A stretch of 6,182 bases of DNA, taken from assembly GCA_027858795.1 (NCBI GenBank), contig JAQICF010000083.1, positions 1-6,182 of the forward strand, in the 5' to 3' direction. Position 1 is the first letter of the stretch. Each line of letters starts with the position of its first letter. The stretch is from Candidatus Delongbacteria bacterium (lineage in GTDB: Bacteria; Delongbacteria; UBA4055). The position numbers were made by a program, and so were the translations under genes. Under the pieces are notes generated by a model. That model saw only the letters and a program-made list of their open reading frames with translations. It ran no database searches and had not been told where the DNA came from. Below are positions 1 to 5,777 of this stretch, one piece after another.

Positions 1-561
1 TCAATGTATGATATGGATGTCTTTATTGAGTCAGATGGTTACACTGGGTATGGAAACATACCTGGTGTATATACCATCGTATTAACACAAGGGTTAATAA
101 CTAAGGATGTCGAAGTTATTGTGGTTGAAGATTGGAACAACTTAGTAGAATCTAATGATGTATTGTATGTAGCGGATTATAAAGACATCTATGTGTCAAA
201 TGATAGAATGCTAACACTCTATGAAATTATTTATTATATTTATGATACAACTGGTTATGTCGAAACCGATTATCAATTCAGATATGAAGAATTAGTTAAT
301 GAATATCATTATAGTTTTGATGATGATACCATACCAGAAGATAATTATGAGCTTACGTTTAGATTAACTTATTACAGTGGTGAGCAAGCAACTTATTCAA
401 CAATGATTCATGCAGTAAAACTGAAAGAATTACCTGGTATAGTTTTAGAAGCACCACCAACTACAACAGATAAAATTGAGTCAGCTCTACCATGGGTTAT
501 TATAATAGGTGCTATTGTCTATCTTTTCACACATAGAAAAAAGAAAAGAGGTTTTAACTAA
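1..561 (+). CDS. Membrane-anchored surface protein, C-terminal part (5' end outside window)
   Basis: The frame is open to base 1. The first ATG (base 4) has no room for a ribosome site and no signal peptide follows it, so the true start is probably to the left and this is a C-terminal fragment of at least 186 codons. The visible part is acidic and rich in Tyr, Thr and beta-branched residues. It has two segments of alternating strand character (around residues 15-40 and 110-140, counted from the ATG at 4), including GVYTIVLTQG, that resemble bacterial Ig-like surface modules. A Pro/Thr-rich stalk (APPTTT) leads to one hydrophobic helix at about residues 161-175, then a basic stop-transfer tail (RKKKRG). 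This implies an outside N-terminus and a short cytoplasmic end. The stop overlaps the next start by one base (TAATG). As the first gene of a phage morphogenesis cluster it is probably a minor virion or attachment protein; this role is inferred from context, not homology. Confidence 0.82.
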   Translation, partial: SMYDMDVFIESDGYTGYGNIPGVYTIVLTQGLITKDVEVIVVEDWNNLVESNDVLYVADYKDIYVSNDRMLTLYEIIYYIYDTTGYVETDYQFRYEELVNEYHYSFDDDTIPEDNYELTFRLTYYSGEQATYSTMIHAVKLKELPGIVLEAPPTTTDKIESALPWVIIIGAIVYLFTHRKKKRGFN

Positions 562-2426
562 TGATTAAAAAATTTATGATTTTAACAATTTTGTCTTTAT
601 TTTCAATTGTTTTATTCGCACAAGAAGTGAAAGCGGAATCCGTTTTAGTAGCTGAACCTGCAGCAAATGCTGGAGGGCTTTGGCATGTTGAAAAAGACAA
701 TAATGTTTTTGTACATATGAAATATACAAATGGATCTAATGTTATAGAAAGTGGGGATGTATCAAATCCTACATTTCCAGCTTATGATTATTCTATGTAC
801 ACATACTTAGAGATTGGAAGTGAAGATGATTTTTCTTTTCCAAATACATCGAATCCAAAAAGTGCAACAATATCTAATCCGAACCCTGCAATTTATGATG
901 CTTTTGTTGTTCAAATTATGTCTAACATGACTGTTATAAGTGGTCCAGCACCTAATCCAATTGATATTGTTACATATACAGATGTTGTAAATGAAATTAG
1001 AATAGATTTGCATGATTGGGCTGATAGACCAAATACAAATTATCTATATGATTATTCTTATATTGATTTATTTGTTGATGGATCTAAAGTATTAACAACT
1101 AGAAATGTAAATGAAACTGTAGCTAATGATTTAGGCTATCAAGAAAATCCGAATTTTAATGATATGCCATTTGGTGTAAGAATGTATTGGTCTGATACAA
1201 GTACAGCTGAAACAATTGATCCAGGTACATTAGATGACCCAGTAGAAACTTGGAATCAGTTACCAGAAACAACAGGTTCTCCAGTGAGTCCTGTAAACGA
1301 TTGGGGTACTGTATCAAATATGACTGTCAGCAATCAAACAGTATCGTTCAATGTAGAATACTTAGGGACAACATATCCAGTAAGTAGTTTTACTGTTGAT
1401 GGTGATCTAGATTTTATTAATAAAGCAAACAACATTAAATATTATAGTGATCCTAATAGTGGTGATAGAATCTTATATTTTAATTTTGGTGATCGTGAAG
1501 ATGACGCTATTTTAGCTGCAAGGTCATTTTCTACTGTGAATGTTTGGAATGGTGAGGCTCTTTGGAATCTAACTCAAAATGAAATTAAAGTTACCGATGT
1601 ATTAAGAGTATATAATTACATTCCTGATGTTGATTCAGACGGCAATGTATATTCATATTTCTATATGCCTGATGTACCTATAGATAACTTAATTTCAGTA
1701 TCTGCAGTATTAGCATATAGATATTGGGATGATGGCATACTTGGTATAGGTGATCCTTCGCCAGGTGAAACTCAATATAAAGCAGTAGCTGCTGTAAGAG
1801 GTGAATCATCTTCAGTAAATCCGTCATGGGTAGAATCAACTTATCAAAAAGCATATATTACATCTGCAGTAACTGGAGTTATTGCAGCAACTGGAATTAT
1901 ACCAGGTTTTGGTTGGGCAATACCTATTGCAGCTTTCGCACTTGGTGCAACGCTTAATGTAGCCGATGTTAATGAATGGTTTGCTTATGATATTAATCAG
2001 ATAGATCATGTGATACCAAGCGTAGCTTTAACAAATGAAATTAATAACTTTATATTAGAATCAAGTGGTGCAGATTCATTCACAGCTGATAATGATAAAT
2101 TATATAAATTACATCTAGCAACTCTATCAGAAGGTGATGAGGTTGAAATTATGAATGACTTGTCTAACGTTACTCAAGTTGTGTGGGAAACAGATGGCGA
2201 AATATTTGTTGTTAATGAAGAAAATATAGAAGATGTATGGGGTGGCCCGGGAACTCTTGAACCTGATGATGCAGCTGATAATGATATGAGTGTTTTAATC
2301 TATATTGGTATTGGTATGGCAGCGGTTTTTATGTTTAGTAAATTAAAACTTGATAAGAAACCAGGACTTGTGATGATAATAATTGCGGGCGTTATATACT
2401 TTCTCTATACAAATGGAATGATTTAA
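561..2426 (+). CDS. Secreted, C-terminally anchored pIII-like virion/adsorption protein
   Basis: This 621-residue protein starts with a classical signal peptide (MIKKFMILT, hydrophobic core, likely cut after VKA near residue 26). It continues as a long Asn/Asp/Tyr-rich, Cys-free extracellular region. A Pro/Thr-rich linker at about 217-250 (PETTGSPVSPV) separates an N-terminal and a middle domain. At about 432-466 there is a glycine/alanine-rich hydrophobic hairpin (IIPGFGWAIPIAAF). The C-terminus has a motif NIEDVWGGPGT at 555-565, then two membrane helices at about 575-592 and 600-618. AGAGG at 547-551 is a usable ribosome site. Size, signal peptide, modular ectodomain, C-terminal anchor and position just before a pVI-sized gene and a Zot/pI ATPase match filamentous-phage pIII, the tip protein for adsorption, entry and release. 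I see no recognisable pIII sequence motif, so the assignment rests on architecture and synteny. Confidence 0.88.
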   Translation: MIKKFMILTILSLFSIVLFAQEVKAESVLVAEPAANAGGLWHVEKDNNVFVHMKYTNGSNVIESGDVSNPTFPAYDYSMYTYLEIGSEDDFSFPNTSNPKSATISNPNPAIYDAFVVQIMSNMTVISGPAPNPIDIVTYTDVVNEIRIDLHDWADRPNTNYLYDYSYIDLFVDGSKVLTTRNVNETVANDLGYQENPNFNDMPFGVRMYWSDTSTAETIDPGTLDDPVETWNQLPETTGSPVSPVNDWGTVSNMTVSNQTVSFNVEYLGTTYPVSSFTVDGDLDFINKANNIKYYSDPNSGDRILYFNFGDREDDAILAARSFSTVNVWNGEALWNLTQNEIKVTDVLRVYNYIPDVDSDGNVYSYFYMPDVPIDNLISVSAVLAYRYWDDGILGIGDPSPGETQYKAVAAVRGESSSVNPSWVESTYQKAYITSAVTGVIAATGIIPGFGWAIPIAAFALGATLNVADVNEWFAYDINQIDHVIPSVALTNEINNFILESSGADSFTADNDKLYKLHLATLSEGDEVEIMNDLSNVTQVVWETDGEIFVVNEENIEDVWGGPGTLEPDDAADNDMSVLIYIGIGMAAVFMFSKLKLDKKPGLVMIIIAGVIYFLYTNGMI

Positions 2427-2427
2427 T

Positions 2428-2646
2428 ATGATTGCTATAGGACAATGGATCATTGAAAATTGGCAAATAATAACTGCTCTAGGTACATTATTAATTATAT
2501 TATCTATGACTGGTACTATTACAAGGTCTGTTCGTACTGCTAGAAAAGGATTATCTGAAGCAATAACTCCTCTCGGGTTTTTAATCTTTTTAATTATTAT
2601 ATTTATTGCATATCAAATCTATATTAGTATCTTGGAGACAATATGA
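2428..2646 (+). CDS. Small two-helix membrane protein, pVI-like by position
   Basis: A 72-residue protein starting one base after the preceding stop and ending in an ATGA overlap with the next gene, which suggests translational coupling. It has two membrane helices, about residues 13-29 (IITALGTLLIILS core) and 49-68 (GFLIFLIIIFIAY core), joined by a short basic loop (TRSVRTARKG). That predicts a hairpin with the loop inside the cell. There is no signal peptide and no strong ribosome site, only GGAATGA inside the upstream gene end. In Ff-like phages the gene between pIII and pI encodes pVI, a small hydrophobic tip protein that partners pIII. The position, size and hydrophobicity fit, but sequence alone cannot establish homology. 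It could also be a holin-like or assembly accessory protein. Confidence 0.78.
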   Translation: MIAIGQWIIENWQIITALGTLLIILSMTGTITRSVRTARKGLSEAITPLGFLIFLIIIFIAYQIYISILETI

Positions 2647-3614
2647 ATCTAATAAAATTAGAAGAAAAAATGGACTATATTTTCAATCACATGGAACTAT
2701 ATATGGATAAGTTAGTGCATCACGCTGATAAAGCTTTAGATGCACTTTCTAAAGCTCCGGATTATACGTTGAAAACATTTATGAACTTTATTGAGTCTAT
2801 AACAGATTCAATCTACGAACTTTTAAACAAAGATACATCTATAGCAAGATTACTAAGGTATGGTTCACTCCCATGGAGCATTATAATTCCAAAAGGGTAT
2901 AAATACTTCTTCAGCAATCAGTTTAATAAAGCTTTATTGTTTGTTCCAGGAGTTCATATGATTAAAGCTAAGGTAGGTGGTGGAAAATCTTTAACATCAT
3001 TCGTATTAGCGGAATTGTATTTAGAAGAAACCGGTAGAGGATCATACTTCACATCACCGGTAGAAAAACCACAAGTAACTGATGATGGCAATTGGTTGTA
3101 TGTATATCATAGAGTGATCGATCCTTCTGACTATTATAAAGATGGTAAAAAAATCAAGAATTATAATAGTGAAAAATACAAAATATTTCACAAAGATGAA
3201 AGACTTATTACGTTCAATCGACGAGAAAATAAAAGTAGTGAATATAATAAGAAGTTCATACCAGAGCAAAGAGATGAAGTATTAATGCGACATCAAGGAA
3301 TTGAAAGAATATATAAATACTCTCAGAGTCCTAAATTAGATTCACAAGAAATGGAACTATTAACTTATATGCATGAGGTCGAGACAGTTAAAACCATCCC
3401 TACAAAAAGATGGTTGGAATCCGGAAGATTTGATTATATACCTGTGAAATTAAAATTTACAACATATGAGTTACAATTTAATTTTGGAGACAGTTCAATG
3501 AAGCGAAAAAAAATAGGATCATGTACTCTACCTGTTCCATTTGAAATACTGAAGAGATTTGATACTCATGCTGAAAGCAAAAGATACGCAGGGTTACCTG
3601 TAGATTATAAATAG
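2643..3614 (+). CDS. Zot/pI-type phage assembly ATPase
   Basis: This 323-residue protein has a Walker A loop AKVGGGKS at residues 109-116 (K115, S116). An acidic pair follows a hydrophobic strand (IFHKDE, D185/E186), a plausible Walker B. The stretch EQRDEVLMRHQGIERIYKYSQ (208-228) is laid out like the RH...TQ region of Zot/pI ATPases. In filamentous phages pI (Zot family) sits at the inner membrane and uses ATP to drive extrusion of ssDNA through the assembly site. Two features are odd. The P-loop lies about 110 residues in rather than near the N-terminus, after a helical, charged extension. No convincing transmembrane helix is visible, whereas pI normally has one after the ATPase domain. 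GGAG at 2634-2637, five bases before the ATG, is the ribosome site. Its neighbours are a pVI-like gene upstream and a membrane protein downstream that may supply the missing anchor. Confidence 0.87.
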   Translation: MNLIKLEEKMDYIFNHMELYMDKLVHHADKALDALSKAPDYTLKTFMNFIESITDSIYELLNKDTSIARLLRYGSLPWSIIIPKGYKYFFSNQFNKALLFVPGVHMIKAKVGGGKSLTSFVLAELYLEETGRGSYFTSPVEKPQVTDDGNWLYVYHRVIDPSDYYKDGKKIKNYNSEKYKIFHKDERLITFNRRENKSSEYNKKFIPEQRDEVLMRHQGIERIYKYSQSPKLDSQEMELLTYMHEVETVKTIPTKRWLESGRFDYIPVKLKFTTYELQFNFGDSSMKRKKIGSCTLPVPFEILKRFDTHAESKRYAGLPVDYK

Positions 3615-3618
3615 GAGG
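3613..3618 (+). promoter_or_regulatory. Strong ribosome binding site overlapping upstream stop
   Basis: AGGAGG shares its first two bases with the TAG stop of the ATPase gene and lies six bases before the ATG at 3625. It is the strongest Shine-Dalgarno in the operon, which suggests the Rho_N/SAP-like membrane protein is made at a higher level or independently of coupling. Confidence 0.8.
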
Positions 3619-3624
3619 CATTAA

Positions 3625-4125
3625 ATGGATCAAGTAATGAATGAAGCTGTTTACAATTTAATTAATACATTACTTCAGGTTATTCTAGTTTCATTAATTA
3701 TATCGACACCATTCATTATAGTTATTATATTAATGTACGGTTATGGTAGATATAAAAAATGGAAAGATACTGAAATAAAAGAAAAAGAAAAAATTATACT
3801 TGGCCGGTCTAAAGCAATTGTTAAACAAGATGAAGAATTACAAAGACAAGCTGATGATAAAAAGAGGCTTGATCTTGATGTTGAATTACTACAGAAAAGA
3901 AAGAAATCTCTTACTGAAGAATTAGGGTTATCTGATGAAGCTCATGAAGATGCTCAGGAAGTCCATGGAGATGATCAGGAAGAACAACCGGAGGAAAGTC
4001 CGGATATAGAATCCATGAATATTAAGCAACTTAAATCCTTAGCAAAAGAAATAGGACTAACCAGGTACTCTAAGAAAAACAAAAAGCAACTAGTCAAGAT
4101 GCTTAATCAACATTTTGGGAAATAG
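3625..4125 (+). CDS. Membrane-anchored coiled-coil protein with C-terminal Rho_N/SAP-like domain
   Basis: A 166-residue protein in four parts. A short N-terminus leads to a long hydrophobic segment at about 11-40, followed by basic residues (GRYKKWK), so the rest should be cytoplasmic. Residues about 45-100 are charged and heptad-like, probably a coiled coil. Residues about 101-128 form an acidic, flexible linker. Residues about 129-163 (MNIKQLKSLAKEIGLTRYSK and onward to KKQLVKML) fit the helix-extended-loop-helix pattern of Rho_N/SAP/HeH domains, which often bind nucleic acid. The start is well supported by AGGAGG at 3613-3618, overlapping the upstream stop. As last gene of the morphogenesis operon, directly after an ATPase without an evident membrane helix, it may tether DNA or the ATPase to the membrane. 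That role is inferred. The domain call is by pattern and could instead be LEM/HeH. Confidence 0.85.
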   Translation: MDQVMNEAVYNLINTLLQVILVSLIISTPFIIVIILMYGYGRYKKWKDTEIKEKEKIILGRSKAIVKQDEELQRQADDKKRLDLDVELLQKRKKSLTEELGLSDEAHEDAQEVHGDDQEEQPEESPDIESMNIKQLKSLAKEIGLTRYSKKNKKQLVKMLNQHFGK

Positions 4126-4131
4126 AGAGAG

Positions 4132-4213
4132 CGTTTTCGGAACGTTTTCCTAGTGAATATTGTATATATATATATATATATACTATATTCTTTATATCGC
4201 CTTCTCGTTTTCC
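4132..4213 (+). repeat. Three CGTTTTC direct repeats in the gene-free region
   Basis: CGTTTTC occurs at 4132-4138, 4143-4149 and 4206-4212. The first two are 11 bp apart, one helical turn. The second and third extend to CGTTTTCC and bracket the (TA)10 palindrome. The repeats could be binding sites for a replication or packaging protein. Seven-base words can recur by chance, but the spacing and clustering just after the last morphogenesis gene make them worth noting. Confidence 0.45.
4155..4190. repeat. 36-bp near-perfect palindrome with (TA)10 core
   Basis: The arms GAATAT (4155-4160) and ATATTC (4185-4190), plus the G4162/C4183 pair, flank an alternating TA tract at 4163-4182. Only the 4161/4184 pair is mismatched. 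On single-stranded DNA this would fold into an 18-pair hairpin; on duplex DNA it is easily melted or extruded. It lies 29 bases after the last morphogenesis gene, the place where filamentous phages keep their packaging hairpin and origins. It lacks the run of T residues expected after a terminator. Function is inferred from position. Confidence 0.75.
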
Positions 4214-4263
4214 ACTATGATAGATGATAATAAATGATGTCCAATAGCGACTCAACAATAATA

Positions 4264-4289
4264 AAAAGACTATGGAATCATAGTCTTTT
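4264..4289 (+). terminator. Intrinsic terminator of the morphogenesis operon
   Basis: AAAAGACTATG (4264-4274) and CATAGTCTTTT (4279-4289) form an 11-bp perfect stem with a GAAT loop, followed by a T-rich tract (ATTTTAT). The A run at the left base of the stem makes it potentially bidirectional. It separates the morphogenesis operon from the integrase gene. Confidence 0.85.
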
Positions 4290-4333
4290 ATTTTATGTCT
4301 TTCTAAACTTTTTTATTAAATTTTTGATAACCT

Positions 4334-4363
4334 CTTACATTTAAATTCATTATTGTATATCAT
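4334..4363 (+). promoter_or_regulatory. Candidate integrase promoter
   Basis: CTTACA (4334-4339, four of six matches to TTGACA) and TATCAT (4358-4363, five of six to TATAAT) are separated by 18 bp, downstream of the terminator and upstream of the integrase. Transcription would start near 4370, after the possible TTG start at 4353, which agrees with translation from the ATG at 4413. Confidence 0.4.
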
Positions 4364-4401
4364 AGGAATGTCGGCCGATCAGAATTTCTTATGTAAGAAG
4401 G

Positions 4402-4406
4402 AAGGA
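4402..4406 (+). promoter_or_regulatory. Integrase ribosome binding site (decides the start)
   Basis: AAGGA within a repeated GAAGGAAGGAAG purine tract lies six bases before ATG 4413. The upstream in-frame TTG (4353) and ATG (4368) have no comparable site, so 4413 is chosen as the start. Confidence 0.75.
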
Positions 4407-4412
4407 AGATCA

Positions 4413-5285
4413 ATGAAAAATATAAATTTAATGATTGATGAATATCAAAAATATTCGATGATTAGTAAAGCTGAAGAAACTGTTAGATATCAGGAATCTC
4501 ATGCTAAAGCTTGGATAAAGTTTCTAAGGTCAATTAATATAGCTTATCCAGAGCAGCTTAACAATGATGCTTTAATGATGTTTATTAAACACTCCAGGAA
4601 GAAGTGCAAGTTTATTACAATCAATAAGCGAATCCTTTATCTTAAACAAGTATTTAATCATCACAGAGTACAGAATGACGATCTGTTCTCTTTGAAAAAA
4701 TTTAGAGAGTCTAGACTTACTTATGATATCATACATGAAAACGAATTAAAACTAATTCTTAAGTACGATAAAGTGATCGATGAAAGTAAGCCATATGAAC
4801 TAACAAAGAAACGTATTATCCTTCTTCTCCTGGATACAGGAGTTAGACAATCTGAATTATTAAATATTGAAGTGAAAAATATTGATTTTAATGAACAATC
4901 AATATACTTAACCCGGACAAAAACACGACTGGCTAGAACAGTGTTTTTTACTCATCTAACAAGAGATTTACTATTTAAGTACATAAACATTGACCCAGAT
5001 CGAAAATACTTGCTATGGAACTATATCAGCTATACCAGATATACCTATAGGCATCTTGAATGGTTTATGCATAAAATTAAAAGGGATCTAGGTATTAACA
5101 AACTCAATGCCCGGATGTTTAGACATACAATGGCAACTGCACTAGCCGAGAATGGATGTGATGTTTATACGATCCAGAAGATACTAGGACATACTAATAT
5201 TAAAACAACTGAAATCTATCTGCATATGAGTTTAAAGAAAACTAAATCAGATTATGAAAAATATAACCTGGTAGATCATATGTAA
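4413..5285 (+). CDS. Tyrosine recombinase / phage integrase
   Basis: With the start at 4413 this is a 290-residue tyrosine recombinase, the usual size for compact Xer-like integrases. The frame is open to a TTG at 4353, but only 4413 has a good ribosome site. Residues about 1-95 form the helical SAM-like core-binding domain (EETVRYQESHAKAWIKF). The catalytic domain shows Arg I in DTGVRQSELL (R145), a beta-hairpin lysine in TRTKTR (about K170), box II in RMFRHTMAT (R237, H238), the LGH histidine (H260) and the tyrosine nucleophile in TTEIYLH (Y269). The usual HxxR histidine is replaced by Arg (R234), an unusual but probably tolerated change. It should catalyse integration and excision between attP and the adjacent tRNA-Tyr. 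It is transcribed towards the repressor unit and ends at a shared bidirectional terminator. No separate excisionase gene is recognisable nearby. Confidence 0.93.
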   Translation: MKNINLMIDEYQKYSMISKAEETVRYQESHAKAWIKFLRSINIAYPEQLNNDALMMFIKHSRKKCKFITINKRILYLKQVFNHHRVQNDDLFSLKKFRESRLTYDIIHENELKLILKYDKVIDESKPYELTKKRIILLLLDTGVRQSELLNIEVKNIDFNEQSIYLTRTKTRLARTVFFTHLTRDLLFKYINIDPDRKYLLWNYISYTRYTYRHLEWFMHKIKRDLGINKLNARMFRHTMATALAENGCDVYTIQKILGHTNIKTTEIYLHMSLKKTKSDYEKYNLVDHM

Positions 5286-5286
5286 A

Positions 5287-5318
5287 AAAAAGACTCTGAA
5301 ATCAATCAGGGTCTTTTT
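5287..5318. terminator. Bidirectional terminator between integrase and lysogeny unit
   Basis: AAAAAGACTCTGA (5287-5299) pairs with TCAGGGTCTTTTT (5306-5318) with one G-T wobble and a six-base loop. Both strands end in a T run. It begins two bases after the integrase stop. It contains the last codons and TGA stop of the small minus-strand gene, so one hairpin ends both converging transcripts. Confidence 0.88.
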
Positions 5319-5478
5319 CTTTATCTTTTTTTCTTTTTCCTGCATTATATGCAATCATTGAGATTACAAATATAATACCTATTAAAATAAGTGCAATAGA
5401 AAACCAATCCGGAGATGATACTGGTGGTTCAGTTCCAGGACCAACCCAAGTATCATCAATATTCAAAAATCTATACAT
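5302..5478 (-). CDS. 58-residue single-pass membrane protein resembling the pIII-like anchor motif
   Basis: The ATG at 5478 follows a strong AAGGAG (5486-5491) with a seven-base spacer, 17 bases after the repressor stop, so it is co-transcribed with the repressor. The gene runs 58 codons to TGA inside the terminator loop. The product has a short acidic N-terminus with no cleavable signal (NIDDTWVGPGTEPP at residues 6-19), one helix at about 26-44 (FSIALILIGIIFVISM core) and a basic tail (GKRKKDKEK). This predicts the N-terminus outside and tail inside. Residues 6-18 match 555-568 of the pIII-like protein at 10 of 13 aligned positions, at the same distance before a membrane helix. Expression with the repressor suggests a lysogenic-state function such as superinfection exclusion or control of virion release. 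The acidic/hydrophobic/basic layout also resembles pVIII, so a coat protein role is an alternative. Confidence 0.85.
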   Translation of the reverse strand: MYRFLNIDDTWVGPGTEPPVSSPDWFSIALILIGIIFVISMIAYNAGKRKKDKEKDPD

Positions 5479-5495
5479 AACTAATCTCCTTCCAA

Positions 5496-5699
5496 TTACT
5501 CATCTTCAGATAGTTTAAGGAAGTAATCTGCGTTAGTATCTAAAGCTTTACAAATCTTTTTAATAACTTCATCAGTCATCGATACACCTTTTTCATACTT
5601 AGAAATAGATGAGTTATCGACATTAATTCTTCTTGCTAATTCTCTTTGTGATATGCCTTTTTTTTCTCTAATTTCTTTGAGTCTTGTTTTTTCTTTCAT
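5496..5699 (-). CDS. Xre-family HTH repressor
   Basis: This 67-residue protein is essentially a single HTH_3/Xre DNA-binding domain. The five-helix fold runs from LKEIREKKGISQ through ELARRINVDNSSISKYEKG (recognition helix around residues 28-35) to IKKICKALDTNADYFLK. It has only a short acidic tail and no dimerisation or protease domain, so it should bind as a small dimer and lacks a RecA-type cleavage switch. It faces away from the host tRNA and leads a two-gene unit with the 58-residue membrane protein. The operator-like palindromes just upstream, one covering its own candidate -10, suggest autoregulation. As the only recognisable regulator in the window it is the likely lysogeny repressor. 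Its AAGGAG lies 12 bases before the ATG across seven Ts, longer than optimal. Confidence 0.93.
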   Translation of the reverse strand: MKEKTRLKEIREKKGISQRELARRINVDNSSISKYEKGVSMTDEVIKKICKALDTNADYFLKLSEDE

Positions 5700-5711
5700 A
5701 AAAAAATCAGT

Positions 5712-5717
5712 CTCCTT
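5712..5717 (-). promoter_or_regulatory. Repressor ribosome binding site with long poly-T spacer
   Basis: AAGGAG on the minus strand is separated from the ATG at 5699 by 12 bases, the last seven all T. No in-frame start lies closer, so the spacing is real and may keep repressor translation low. Confidence 0.65.
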
Positions 5718-5737
5718 TCAAAAAAAATCATAAAATG

Positions 5738-5755
5738 TGTTGATTATATTCCATA
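5738..5755. promoter_or_regulatory. Repressor operator-like site, proximal copy
   Basis: TGTTGA-N6-TCCATA is an imperfect inverted repeat identical at 15 of 18 positions to the site at 5778-5795, in the same orientation and 40 bp away. It covers the candidate minus-strand -10 box (5743-5748), so binding here would repress the repressor gene itself. Confidence 0.65.
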
Positions 5756-5772
5756 TTTATGATAATTTATAA
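5743..5772 (-). promoter_or_regulatory. Candidate promoter of the repressor unit
   Basis: On the minus strand TATAAT (5743-5748) is a perfect -10 box. TTATAA (5767-5772), 18 bp upstream, is a weak -35 (four of six). Transcription would start near 5735, about 35 bases before the repressor ATG. A weak operator-like sequence (TTAT...ATAA, 5757-5772) lies within it. Confidence 0.5.
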
Positions 5773-5777
5773 TTGGG

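Noticed and set aside
4..6. ATG at base 4 as the true start of the first gene
   Set aside because: The frame is open to the window edge, no signal peptide follows despite a surface-type C-terminal anchor, and no ribosome site can be seen; more likely internal.
807..1013. Minus-strand open frame of 68 codons inside the pIII-like gene
   Set aside because: Low-complexity product with no ribosome site, fully covered by a signal-peptide-bearing gene on the other strand; a shadow frame.
2643..2646. TGA as a tryptophan codon (mollicute code 4)
   Set aside because: All tryptophans in the large genes are TGG and TGA forms coupled stops at gene ends, so the standard bacterial code fits better.
3054..3269. 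Minus-strand open frame of 71 codons inside the Zot-like ATPase gene
   Set aside because: Hydrophobic composition is the complement of an AT-rich, Lys/Asn/Tyr-rich coding stretch; no ribosome site and no independent support.
4163..4182. (TA)10 tract as a plain microsatellite
   Set aside because: Matching non-TA arms on both sides (GAATAT/ATATTC and a G/C pair) show it is the core of a larger palindrome.
4353..4412. Longer integrase N-terminus from TTG 4353 or ATG 4368
   Set aside because: No ribosome site before either codon, the candidate promoter overlaps them, and ATG 4413 has a strong purine-rich site at ideal spacing.
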